Source: Micropterix aruncella
Lineage: Eukaryota > Arthropoda > Insecta > Lepidoptera > Micropterigidae
Direction: 5' to 3'
Length of the DNA: 64,000 nucleotides
Assembly (NCBI GenBank): GCA_944548615.1
Contig: OX155961.1
Span: forward strand, 21,408,773 to 21,472,772
Shown here: positions 31,754-40,931 of the stretch, in pieces
Numbering within the stretch: the first letter of the stretch is position 1
Layout: each line of letters starts with the position of its first letter
Notes under the pieces: model-generated
What the model was told of the DNA's origin: nothing
The model's input: only the letters and a program-made list of their open reading frames with translations
Database searches by the model: none
Made by a program: the position numbers and the translations under genes

Positions 31754-33546
31754 TACTATTTTAGTAATATCAAGAGAAGAAAAAACGAAAAAAAATTGAG
31801 TCCTGGCTGAGTATCGAACCCGGGTACCCTGGCCTGTAAAACAGTGTTTTTGCCCCTCGGTCATTTGGCGTTTTTTCTCTATCGGCAGAGAAGTTCTATA
31901 TATGTTTTGTCAGATATTTTTACTATATTTCTGGTGCAACCTTATGAAACCACCGGTAGGATCTGGCATGAAATTTAAATTTTCGAATTTGAGGGTAGGT
32001 CATTTCATTTCAGGTCCGGCTCGGCATCGCCCGGCCCCGCTTGGCCCCGCCCGACGCCGGTACTAAAACTTGTATTTTCGATGAAAAAAAAGAACTATAA
32101 TAGAGAGAGCTAAAATATTGTGTTTTTTGAAATGTTAATACTATTTTAGTAATATCAAGAGAAGAAAAAATGAGTCCTGGCTGGGTATCGAACCCGGGTA
32201 CCCTGGCCTGTAAAACAGTGTTTTTGCCCCTCGGCCATTTGGCGTTTTTTCTCTATTGGCAGAGAAGTTCTATATATGTTTTGTCAGATATTTTTTCTAT
32301 ATTTCTGTTGCAACCTTATGAAACCACCGGTAGGATCTGGCATGAAATTGAAATTTTCAAATTTGAGGGTAGGTTATTTCATTTCAGGTCCGGCTCGGCA
32401 TCGCCCGGCCCCGCTTGGCCCCGCCCGACGCCGGTACTAAAACTTGTATTTTCGATTTAAAAAAAATAACTATAATAGAGAGAGCTAAAATATTGTGTTT
32501 TTTGAAATGTTAATACTATTTTAGTAATATCAAGAGAAGAAAAAATGAAAAAAAAATGAGTCCTGACTGGGTATCGAACCCGGGTACCCTGGCCTGTAAA
32601 ACAGTGTTTTTGCCCCTCGGTCATTTGGCGTTTTTTCTCTATCGGCAGAGAAGTTCTATATATGTTTTGTCAGATATTTTTACTATATTTCTGGTGCAAC
32701 CTTATGAAACCACCGGTAGGATCTGGCATGATATTTAAATTTTCGAATTTGAGGGTAGGTCATTTCATTTCAGGTCCGGCTCGGCATCGCCCGGCCCCGC
32801 TTGGCCCCGCCCGACGCCGGTACTAAAACTTGTATTTTCGATGAAAAAAAAAGAACTATAATGGAGAGAGCTAAAATATTGTGTTTTTTGAAATATTAAT
32901 ACTATTTTAGTAATATCAAGAGAACAAAAAATGAAAAAAAAAATGAGTCCTGACTGGGTATCGAACCCGGGTACCCTGGCCTGTAAAACAGTGTTTTTGC
33001 CCCTCGGCCATTTGGCGTTTTTTCTCTATCGGCAGAGAAGTTCTACATATGTTTTGTCAGATATTTTTTCTATATTTCTGTTGCAACCTTATGAAACCAC
33101 CGGTAGGATCTGGCATGAAATTGAAATTTTCAAATTTGAGGGTAGGTCATTTCATTTCAGGTCCGGCTCGGCATCGCCCGGCCCCGCTTGGCCCCGCCCG
33201 ACGCCGGTACTAAAACTTGTATTTTCGATGAAAAAAAAAGAACTATAATAGAGAGAGCTAAAATATTGTGTTTTTTGAAATGTTAATACTATTTTAGTAA
33301 TATCAAGGGAAGAAAAAATGAAAAAAAAATGAGTCCTGACTGGGTATCGAACCCGGGTACCCTGGCCTGTAAAACAGTGTTTTTGCCCCTCGGCCATTTG
33401 GCGTTTTTTCTCTATCGGCAGAGAAGTTCTATATATGTTTTGTCAGATATTTTTTCTATATTTCTGTTGCAACCTTATGAAACCACCGGTAGGATCTGGC
33501 ATGAAATTGAAATTTTCAAATTTGAGGGTAGGTCATTTGATTTCAG
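31750..33546 (-). repeat. Tandem array of 375-387 bp units with a tRNA-like module
   Basis: Units start at about 31750, 32135, 32510, 32896 and 33283 with TTAATACTATTTTAGTAATA. On the minus strand each unit has an A-box-like TGGCCGAGGGGC (TGACCGAGGGGC in some), then a B-box GGGTTCGATACCC, so each carries an internal pol III-type promoter. Each also has a GC-rich block (CCCGGCCCCGCTTGGCCCCG). The units are close to identical to one another except for A-run length and scattered changes. The short frames inside are not genes. The array ends next to telomeric repeats. Confidence 0.85.
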
Positions 33547-33589
33547 GCGGGGCCAAGCGGGGCCGGGCGATGCCGAGCCGGACCTGAAA
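33547..33589. repeat. Inverted GC-rich block ending the tandem array
   Basis: In the first four units TTTCAGG is followed by TCCGGCTCGGCATCGCCCGG and the rest of the GC-rich block. In the fifth unit TTTCAG is followed by the exact reverse complement of that block, ending CCGGACCTGAAA at 33589. The two orientations can be compared at 33157-33200 and 33547-33589. Confidence 0.9.
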
Positions 33590-33668
33590 CGCTCGACTTC
33601 CCCCGGATTAGCTCGCGCGAAACCCCCCCAAACGTTCGTTTCGAGCATTTTGCGCTTTATCGCCGTTG

Positions 33669-33755
33669 TTAGGTTAGGTTAGGTTAGGTTAGGTTAGGTT
33701 AGGTTAGGTTAGGTTAGGTTAGGTTAGGTTAGGTTAGGTTAGGTTAGGTTAGGTT
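33669..33755 (+). repeat. Telomeric repeat array 1: (TTAGG)17 TT
   Basis: 87 bp of perfect TTAGG repeats starting after CGCCGTTG. It ends in TT, exactly where the 5'-truncated TRAS-like element begins. TTAGG is the usual insect telomere repeat; the G-rich strand runs rightwards. Confidence 0.98.
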
Positions 33756-34429
33756 CCACGAGGGCCGATGCTCTTGCCGAGCGCTTGAAATCAGCCCTCG
33801 TGGACATGGACGTACGCATTGCTCGCCCTTTCAAGTCAGGCGAAGTAAGGGTGCGAGACTTGGATGAGTCGATCACGGAGAAAGAGGTGGCAGCCGCTAT
33901 CGCTACAGCCGGGGGATGCACCGTGGAAGACGTTAAGGTGGGTGTAATCCGCACCGAACGATCCAGGCTGGGAACCTGCTGGGTTCGATGTCCGCTGAAT
34001 ACGGTGCGCAGGCTTGCGGACGCCAAGAAGTTGCTCGTCGGCTGGGTGGCAGCTAGGGTAGACGTGCTGCCGGCGCGACCCATGCAGTGCTACCGGTGCC
34101 TCGAGACAGGACATGTCCAGCAGCAGTGCTCCAGCTCGGTCGATCGGAGCTCGCGTTGCTACGCCTGCGGTGAGCCCGGGCATAGGGCGAGCCAGTGCAC
34201 GGCGCAGGCTTGGAGATGCCCTGTGTGTGCAGATCTCGGTCGTCCCGCCGACCATAGGATGGGCACAAAGAAATGCACCCCCAGCAAAGGCAGGAAAAGA
34301 GGAGGAGAGCAGGCCCCCCCTAAACCGTCAGCGACAAATCTGTCGTCGCAAGTCAGCGCGTCGAACTTTTCGGATAACATGCCGTCAGGGGAGGCAATGG
34401 AAAGTGAGAATTCGACTCCTCAAAATTAA
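33756..34429 (+). pseudogene. TRAS-like ORF1, C-terminal fragment with three zinc knuckles
   Basis: Only the last third of ORF1 remains because the element is 5'-truncated. The fragment still holds CYRCLETGHVQQQC, CYACGEPGHRASQC and a third CPVC...H...C finger, all intact. Without the N-terminal part and the 5' leader the protein is unlikely to be made as a functional ORF1 product. Confidence 0.9.
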
Positions 34430-34446
34430 AACTTCTTCAAGGCAAC

Positions 34447-37400
34447 TTGAACCATTGCCGAGGGGCGCAAGACCTGCTGTTGCAGTCCCTGGCGGAATGG
34501 TCAATTGCCGTGGCGGTTGTGGCGGAACCATACGTCGTCCCGAAACACCCTCGCTGGTTCGGGGATGACGAAGACTCTGTCGCAGTTTATTGGACAGGAG
34601 GAGATAAAGAGCCACCGTGCGGTCTGCTGCGGAAAGGGAGTGGGTTTATTGCAGTAGAGTGGGGACCTTTGGCCATCGTCGGATGCTATATCTCCCCAAA
34701 CTGCAGCCTTGGTATTTTTGAAGCGTTCCTGGATGAGGTGGCAGACTGCGTCCGTGCATGCCTGCCCCGTCCGGTTCTCGTTCTGGGCGACTTCAACGCC
34801 CGCTCCAGGGCTTGGGGGGACGTTCGGGACGACTCCCGAGCGGAGTCAATCCAAGAGTGGGCGGCGGCGCTAGGCCTAATCCTCCTGAACAGGGGATTTG
34901 TTAGCACATGTGTGCGGTGGCAGGGAGAGTCCGTAGTGGATCTGTCCTGGGCGTCGCCTTCTGCGACATCTCTTGTAACGGGGTGGCGGGTCGCGGAGGA
35001 GGTGGTCACTCTGTCCGACCACCGTCATATAATTATTGATTTAATTTTTAGACGCCCCGTCATTCTGGATCGTTCGAGCAATATTCCGTCGCCCCGTTGG
35101 TCCCTTAAAAAGCTCGATGAGGACCTTCTCGCGGCGGCGGCTATTGCAGCGGACTGGTCAGAGGAAGGGCAAGAACCATATGATCCAGAACGGGTGGCGA
35201 TCTGGTTCAGAGACACGATGACCATTATCTGCGACGCCTCAATGCCCCGTGTCAGGCCTGCTAGGAGAAAGGCTGCGTACTGGTGGTCGGAGTGTATCTC
35301 GCGGCTTCGCCAGGAGTGCTTGAGATCTCGGCGCCGGTACTTACGTGCACGAAGGAGACGCCTAGCCACAGACGAAGAGAAAAACATGGCATACGCAGCG
35401 TATCGGGTGTCCACTGTTGCTCTCCAGAATGCCGTGGCGGATGCGAAGGCCAGATCTTGGGGTGAGCTTATAAAGGGGTTGGACAAGGACCCGTGGGGGC
35501 GGCCCTACAAAATGGTACTGGGCAAGCTCCGACCGTGGGTCCCGCCCATAACGGAAACTCTGGATCCGGACCTCGTGTCAAGGACGGTGGACACCCTTTT
35601 CCCCAGGGTCCGGGAAAACCCGACGTTTTCTGCTGAGCAGTCGCAGCCGTCCGCCTGGTCTAAGGAGTTCGAGGTGACGGAGGAAGAAATAATCCGGGCA
35701 GTGAGACGACTCGGTTCCCGTAACACCGCACCGGGTCCTGACGGAGTTCCAGGCAGGGCGTGGGTACTAGCTCTCAAGTCGTTGAGGGGCAGACTGACAA
35801 GACTTTTTGACAGCTGTCTTCAGTCTGGCGTCTTTCCCTCCGGCTGGAAAGAGTCCAAGCTAGTGCTTCTGCGGAAGGAAGGCAGACCGGTAGACTCTCC
35901 CTCTGCATACCGGCCCATCTGCCTGCTGGACGAGGCGGGAAAGCTCTTCGAGCGTATCATCGCCGATCGCCTCAACGGACACCTGGAGTCCATTGGCCCT
36001 AACCTGGCGGACAGCCAGTTTGGGTTTCGACATGGACGATCGACGGTCGACGCGATCCTCCGCGTCCGCTCTACAGCAGATGAGGCGGTGGAAAGAAATG
36101 GAGTGGCGCTGGCAGTGAGTTTGGACATCGTCAACGCGTTTAACTCCCTGCCCTGGGGGGCTATCAGGCAGGCACTTCTCCACCACAATATTCCCCAATA
36201 CCTGCGTGATGTCGTTGGTGCATATTTACATGACCGACGCATCGTATATACAGTTCGCGATGGAGTGAAAAAGGAGAGAGAAGTGTCCTGCGGTGTTCCG
36301 CAGGGATCGGTGCTTGGCCCGCTTCTGTGGAATCTAGCCTACGACTCCGTTCTTAGGGTCGGTCTTCCCAGCGGCGTGAGCGCCGTCTGTTACGCAGACG
36401 ACACTATGGTTCTGGCACAGGAGGAAAATTTTGAGAGGGCTGCTCGACTCGTCGAACTGGGTGTGGCGCGAATATTCGCAAAAATTAACCAACTCGGTCT
36501 TCGGACTGCGCCCCAAAAAACCGAAGCGCTTTGGTTTCACAACCTTCCTAAGGGAAGAGAACCACCCAATTTGACGATCCGGGTGGGCAATGTGGACGTG
36601 CTAGTCGGCCAGCAAATTAAATATCTCGGCCTCATCCTCGACAGCCGATGGAGATTCGAGGAGCACTTTGACCGCCTGGTCCCCCGAATACAGAGGACGG
36701 CTGGTGCCATGCACAGACTGCTCCCCAATTTGGGAGGACCCAGGGAAGGAGTGCGCAGGCTCTATGCTGGAGTTGTGCGTTCAATAGCGCTGTACGGGGC
36801 GCCAGTGTGGTGTGAGCGTCTGTTGCGCTCTCGTAGATGCAGGACTAAACTGCTGAGTGTGCAGAGGTTGATGGCCCTCAGGATCGCTAGAGCATACAGG
36901 ACTGTCTCCTATGAGGCATCGACTATCCTGGCGCGATTTCCGCCCCTGGCCTTACTGGCAGAAATGGATGCGAGGGTATACAACTGTATACGCACCATTC
37001 GCCAAGGGGGTGGAAATGACCCGGACGAACGGTTCCAGCTAAGGCGGCAGGCGCGTCAACAAGCGCTCGAGGAGTGGCAGGAGCAACTTGAAGAGCCGCG
37101 GAACGCACGCCAACGTGCAGTCGGGGCAATCCTGCCTAGTTTTGTCGCCTGGCAGACGAGAAAATGGGGAAGCGTGACCTTCCGACTGACTCAGGTACTC
37201 ACTGGGCACGGTTGCTTCGGTGAGTATCTGAATAGGATCGGACGCGAGGAGACAGCACAATGCCACCATTGCGGGGAGGCCCAAGACTCGGCGCAACACA
37301 CTTTAGAAATGTGTACTATGTGGCAGTCTGAAAGACGTACCCTAACTGACGCGGTGGGAGAAGATCTTTCTCCGTCAGCGGTAGTGGCGGCCATGCTCTC

Positions 37401-37578
37401 GAGCAAAGTGGCCTGGAAGGCGGTAGTATCTTTCTGCGATACTGTTATATCTCAGAAGGAGACCGCCGAGCGCGAGCGGCAGCGCGAGCAGGAAATAGAA
37501 GTCCTCGACAGAAGGCGTAGACGTCGCCGTGGAGAAGTAGCTGTGGCAAACGGTCGCCCTGGCACATCGGCCCAGTAG
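34447..37578 (+). CDS. TRAS-like ORF2 (copy 1): endonuclease, reverse transcriptase, CCHC finger
   Basis: The frame is open from 34408 and has no early ATG; 34447 is the Leu codon before NHCRGAQDLLLQSLAEW. Endonuclease: VVAEPYVVP (Glu about residue 27), GDFNARSRAWGD (about 115), SDHRH (about 190). RT: APGPDGVPG, YRPICLLDEAGKLFERI, FGFRHGRSTVDAI, VSLDIVNAFNSL, GVPQGSVLGPLLWN and CYADDTMV (YADD about residue 649). The end carries CHHCGEAQDSAQHTLEMC (about 939). The enzyme nicks telomeric DNA and copies the element RNA into it. The frame has no lesion, but the copy lacks its 5' part and promoter, so expression is doubtful. Confidence 0.93.
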   Translation: MNHCRGAQDLLLQSLAEWSIAVAVVAEPYVVPKHPRWFGDDEDSVAVYWTGGDKEPPCGLLRKGSGFIAVEWGPLAIVGCYISPNCSLGIFEAFLDEVADCVRACLPRPVLVLGDFNARSRAWGDVRDDSRAESIQEWAAALGLILLNRGFVSTCVRWQGESVVDLSWASPSATSLVTGWRVAEEVVTLSDHRHIIIDLIFRRPVILDRSSNIPSPRWSLKKLDEDLLAAAAIAADWSEEGQEPYDPERVAIWFRDTMTIICDASMPRVRPARRKAAYWWSECISRLRQECLRSRRRYLRARRRRLATDEEKNMAYAAYRVSTVALQNAVADAKARSWGELIKGLDKDPWGRPYKMVLGKLRPWVPPITETLDPDLVSRTVDTLFPRVRENPTFSAEQSQPSAWSKEFEVTEEEIIRAVRRLGSRNTAPGPDGVPGRAWVLALKSLRGRLTRLFDSCLQSGVFPSGWKESKLVLLRKEGRPVDSPSAYRPICLLDEAGKLFERIIADRLNGHLESIGPNLADSQFGFRHGRSTVDAILRVRSTADEAVERNGVALAVSLDIVNAFNSLPWGAIRQALLHHNIPQYLRDVVGAYLHDRRIVYTVRDGVKKEREVSCGVPQGSVLGPLLWNLAYDSVLRVGLPSGVSAVCYADDTMVLAQEENFERAARLVELGVARIFAKINQLGLRTAPQKTEALWFHNLPKGREPPNLTIRVGNVDVLVGQQIKYLGLILDSRWRFEEHFDRLVPRIQRTAGAMHRLLPNLGGPREGVRRLYAGVVRSIALYGAPVWCERLLRSRRCRTKLLSVQRLMALRIARAYRTVSYEASTILARFPPLALLAEMDARVYNCIRTIRQGGGNDPDERFQLRRQARQQALEEWQEQLEEPRNARQRAVGAILPSFVAWQTRKWGSVTFRLTQVLTGHGCFGEYLNRIGREETAQCHHCGEAQDSAQHTLEMCTMWQSERRTLTDAVGEDLSPSAVVAAMLSSKVAWKAVVSFCDTVISQKETAERERQREQEIEVLDRRRRRRRGEVAVANGRPGTSAQ

Positions 37579-37944
37579 TTCGGGTGACGAATAGGACTAC
37601 GGTAAACTCTGCCTGTCGTAAAAGGCGACTAAAAGGGTACTGCAGGTCATAGCAGGTCGGAGCGGGGGCTCCGGCTCACAATGTATGAGACACAAGGAAA
37701 GATCGTGGCATGATGTCGTGGTACTATCTGCTGCACACACGCGAAGTCGGGGTGAAGGCAACTGCCTCCTCCGGGACGCGCTCATGGCATGGTGCAAGAG
37801 GAACACCGGCGAGTTCTTCAGAGATCCCGGAGTTCCTCGAGATGCACCGACGTTGGTCACCGAGGGAGTTTTAGTGGGTAAAAATCCCACATAACCAGGC
37901 CCTCCCCCCGGGGGGCTTGGTATCTTTTTGAAGATTTCTCCCTC

Positions 37945-37946
<2 letters not shown>
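37579..37946 (+). other. TRAS-like element 3' UTR (copy 1)
   Basis: 368 bp between the ORF2 stop and the poly(A), nearly identical to 44064-44431 (one change seen, GGCATGG against GGCACGG). It contains a self-complementary CCCCCCGGGGGG-like motif shortly before the tail (GGCCCTCCCCCCGGGGGGCT). The 69-codon frame inside has no motif. Confidence 0.8.
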
Positions 37947-37990
<44 letters not shown>

Positions 37991-37993
<3 letters not shown>

Positions 37994-38395
37994 TTAGGTT
38001 AGGTTAGGTTAGGTTAGGTTAGGTTAGGTTAGGTTAGGTTAGGTTAGGTTAGGTTAGGTTAGGTTAGGTTAGGTTAGGTTAGGTTAGGTTAGGTTAGGTT
38101 AGGTTAGGTTAGGTTAGGTTAGGTTAGGTTAGGTTAGGTTAGGTTAGGTTAGGTTAGGTTAGGTTAGGTTAGGTTAGGTTAGGTTAGGTTAGGTTAGGTT
38201 AGGTTAGGTTAGGTTAGGTTAGGTTAGGTTAGGTTAGGTTAGGTTAGGTTAGGTTAGGTTAGGTTAGGTTAGGTTAGGTTAGGTTAGGTTAGGTTAGGTT
38301 AGGTTAGGTTAGGTTAGGTTAGGTTAGGTTAGGTTAGGTTAGGTTAGGTTAGGTTAGGTTAGGTTAGGTTAGGTTAGGTTAGGTTAGGTTAGGTT
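37991..38395 (+). repeat. Telomeric repeat array 2: 81 perfect TTAGG units
   Basis: 405 bp of uninterrupted AGGTT, exactly 81 units, between the poly(A) of the first element and the 5' end of the second. Two elements in the same orientation are thus separated by telomere repeat only. Confidence 0.98.
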
Positions 38396-38524
38396 CCCCC
38401 CCATGTGCTGCCACCTTGTCGTGGTGGGGGGGCTTGCGTGTTCCAATGATCCCCAAGGCTATACTGGCAGGGTTTCCCATACCTGTTAGGCTTGCGGTGA
38501 GGGACCAGACTAAGAGCGGCACAT
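38396..38524 (+). ncRNA. Candidate HDV-like self-cleaving ribozyme at the element 5' end
   Basis: The order of pairings is that of the HDV double pseudoknot. P1: six of the seven C at 38396-38402 with G 38427-38432. P2: ATGTGCTGC (38403-38411) with GCGGCACAT (38516-38524), nine pairs including one G-U. P3: CACC (38412-38415) with GGTG (38423-38426), closing a 7-base loop. J4/2 is CTAAGA (38510-38515), matching the conserved CUAA with the catalytic C. P4 would lie in 38433-38509 and P1.1 is not resolved. Cleavage would fall exactly at the telomere/element junction. The all-C 5' strand of P1 is unusual. Confidence 0.55.
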
Positions 38525-38904
38525 CCCCGGCAGGGCCCACAATGGGTCTGTCCGTCGGGATGCACCCTTCTGCGTGCCCCTCTGACGTGCTGCAGAGGGC
38601 ACAGCGAAGGGGTAAGGGCGGGCTTCGCGTGCACTTACGTGCCCGCTGAGCAGGCATTAGGATTGTCACCTGATAGCCGCCGTCATGGACCCGCCGTCGA
38701 TGTCGACGTCGGGGCGGTTCGAATCCGTGTCCCGTATTTGTGGTCATGTTTCGCAATACGGGGTTGCGGTCTTGCCTTGACTGGCCGGACCGCGAGGTTT
38801 AAACCTCTACCCTGGGGCTTCCCGAACCTTTCAGGTGTAAAACTGGGTTAGCGCGAAGTCCCTGCGCTGGACTTTTTAGGGCGTTTTTACTCGTGGGAAC
38901 AAAC

Positions 38905-40914
38905 ATGGAAACCTTTAATAAAACAACGAAGGATGGTGGCCGAAAAGGCCTCGTGGAAGATGGGACGTTTAGGCGTCCGGTTACTGGGGGTGTTGTAACG
39001 CGATCGCGTTCAGCCACCCCCGCGGATGTAGTGGAGAATATGGGTGAAGCATCGACTGCGGTCTTACTTACTCCTGTGGATGGATCTGTTACGGCGGGGG
39101 AGGAGAGCGACAGCTCGGTCGCGTCCTCATACTCGTTAGTGTCATCGGCATCCATGGCTTCGACAAGCGCTCTGCAGTCGCGGAAGAGAAAGCCTCCGTT
39201 GATCGGGCCAAACGCTAAACGCCGGCAAGCAGCGAATGCCCAAACGAGCGAGCAGGAAATTTTCGACCCTTCGGTGGCTCCGTCCAAAACTAGGGCCAAG
39301 AAAACCCTCAGAAGTGTGGACGATCGCAGGGAGGAAATGGTTGCGCAGCCAACAAGTACCATCGGCACCCAAATTTTGGAAGCAATGGACCAGGTGGAGA
39401 AGGTTGCGGACAGGTCGGGCAACCTGAAAGGCAGCTTTGTTCACTGCTTACGCGAGGCAGTGCGTACAGTGCAAGCTGCCACCGAGGAACTGGTCAAGAG
39501 GACCACTTCTTCTGCGGAGGACACTCTTATAATAGAGAATAGGGACCTTCGCATGCGAATCGCTACCTTGGAGGCAAGAGTAGGGTCTCTGGGTAAGGAA
39601 ATAAATGTCCAAGCCCAGAAACGTAGTACAACCGCTACTGAGACGGGGAGTGATACCTTGGGCAGGTCAAACGCTCCCAGCCCCACACTTCTAGAGCAAT
39701 TGGGGGCTTTGATGGACCAGAAGTTACTGAACTTCGAGTCCAAGCTCTTTCCGGACCGAGCTTTGAGGCCTCTATTAGGGAAACAGGCATCAGAAGCCTC
39801 CAATAATGACGGCAACAAGGCAAAGCCTCCAATAAAGACGGCAACCTCGGCGACTGCGAATTTTAAGAAGCAAGGAAAACAAGCACCCGCTCCGCCGGTC
39901 GAATCAGAGCTTCTTACGGCTCCTCCTCCGCAGCACCCCGAGCAGCTGGCAGTTACCAATACCTGGGCCACTGTCGCCAGACGGAAGGCTAAACCTGGGC
40001 AGAAGTCATCGCCTCCCAAGGCCCCCCAAGCACTGAAAAAGAAGACCGTGAAACCTCCACGTGCCCCGACATCCGCCGCAATTACGATCACCGTACCCAA
40101 AAGCTCGGAGACAACGTACGCAGCGGTAATGGCGGCGGCGAAAGAGAAGGTTAGGCTGGCAGACTGCGGTATTGCCGAAGTTCGGCCGAAACGGACAGTC
40201 ACAGGGGGACTGCTCCTCGAAATCTCCGGGGCGGACAGCTCCACGAAGGCCGATGCTCTTGCTGAGCGCTTGAAATCAGCCCTCGTGGACATGGACGTAC
40301 GCATTGCTCGCCCTTTCAAGTCAGGCGAAGTAAGGGTGCGAGACTTGGATGAGTCGATCACGGAGAAAGAGGTGGCAGCCGCTATCGCTACAGCCGGGGG
40401 ATGCACCGTGGAAGACGTTAAGGTGGGTGTAATCCGCACCGAACGATCCAGGCTGGGAACCTGCTGGGTTCGATGTCCGCTGAATACGGTGCGCAGGCTT
40501 GCGGACGCCAAGAAGTTGCTCGTCGGCTGGGTGGCAGCTAGGGTAGACGTGCTGCCGGCGCGACCCATGCAGTGCTACCGGTGCCTCGAGACAGGACATG
40601 TCCAGCAGCAGTGCTCCAGCTCGGTCGATCGGAGCTCGCGTTGCTACGCCTGCGGTGAGCCCGGGCATAGGGCGAGCCAGTGCACGGCGCAGGCTTGGAG
40701 ATGCCCTGTGTGTGCAGATCTCGGTCGTCCCGCCGACCATAGGATGGGCACAAAGAAATGCACCCCCAGCAAAGGCAGGAAAAGAGGAGGAGAGCAGGCC
40801 CCCCCTAAACCGTCAGCGACAAATCTGTCGTCGCAAGTCAGCGCGTCGAACTTTTCGGATAACATGCCGTCAGGGGAGGCAATGGAAAGTGAGAATTCGA
40901 CTCCTCAAAATTAA
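38905..40914 (+). CDS. TRAS-like ORF1 protein with three zinc knuckles
   Basis: 669 codons from the ATG at 38905 (METFNKTTKDGGRKG). The N-terminal half is low in order (rich in Ser, Thr, Ala, Lys) with a helical, possibly coiled-coil segment (ENRDLRMRIATLEARVGSLG). Then comes ITITVPKSSETTYAAVMAAA and a conserved R1-type region (LAERLKSALVDMDVRIARPF). Three CCHC-type knuckles lie at about residues 556-619: CYRCLETGHVQQQC, CYACGEPGHRASQC and CPVC-X8-H-X6-C. Such ORF1 proteins bind element RNA and direct it to telomeres. ORF2 overlaps its last 22 bases in the -1 frame. Confidence 0.92.
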   Translation: METFNKTTKDGGRKGLVEDGTFRRPVTGGVVTRSRSATPADVVENMGEASTAVLLTPVDGSVTAGEESDSSVASSYSLVSSASMASTSALQSRKRKPPLIGPNAKRRQAANAQTSEQEIFDPSVAPSKTRAKKTLRSVDDRREEMVAQPTSTIGTQILEAMDQVEKVADRSGNLKGSFVHCLREAVRTVQAATEELVKRTTSSAEDTLIIENRDLRMRIATLEARVGSLGKEINVQAQKRSTTATETGSDTLGRSNAPSPTLLEQLGALMDQKLLNFESKLFPDRALRPLLGKQASEASNNDGNKAKPPIKTATSATANFKKQGKQAPAPPVESELLTAPPPQHPEQLAVTNTWATVARRKAKPGQKSSPPKAPQALKKKTVKPPRAPTSAAITITVPKSSETTYAAVMAAAKEKVRLADCGIAEVRPKRTVTGGLLLEISGADSSTKADALAERLKSALVDMDVRIARPFKSGEVRVRDLDESITEKEVAAAIATAGGCTVEDVKVGVIRTERSRLGTCWVRCPLNTVRRLADAKKLLVGWVAARVDVLPARPMQCYRCLETGHVQQQCSSSVDRSSRCYACGEPGHRASQCTAQAWRCPVCADLGRPADHRMGTKKCTPSKGRKRGGEQAPPKPSATNLSSQVSASNFSDNMPSGEAMESENSTPQN

Positions 40915-40931
40915 AACTTCTTCAAGGCAAC

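Larger units (their letters stand above)
33756..37991 (+). mobile_element. 5'-truncated TRAS-like telomere-specific non-LTR retrotransposon
   Basis: It begins abruptly inside ORF1 and is collinear without any indel with the full-length copy at an offset of 6485. By eye I find only six substitutions over about 4.2 kb, two of which change ORF2 residues. It ends in a poly(A) of about 45 A joined to GGTTAGG. The 5' junction is after TT of TTAGGTT. These borders agree with the nick sites reported for the TRAS1 endonuclease (T|A on the TTAGG strand, C|T on the CCTAA strand), as I recall them. Truncation is typical of incomplete reverse transcription. Confidence 0.93.

Noticed and set aside
31750..33546. 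Small genes repeated in each tandem unit (frames starting MSPDWVSNPG)
   Set aside because: These frames cross the B-box and GC-rich block of a noncoding repeat and are opened or closed by A-run length changes.
37685..37894. 69-codon frame in the 3' UTR of the TRAS-like element
   Set aside because: No motif, and it lies between the ORF2 stop and the poly(A); related elements have no third ORF there.
40893..40914. Classical -1 slippery heptamer in the ORF1/ORF2 overlap
   Set aside because: The overlap contains no XXXYYYZ in the ORF1 frame, so I describe the coupling as unresolved rather than as programmed frameshifting.
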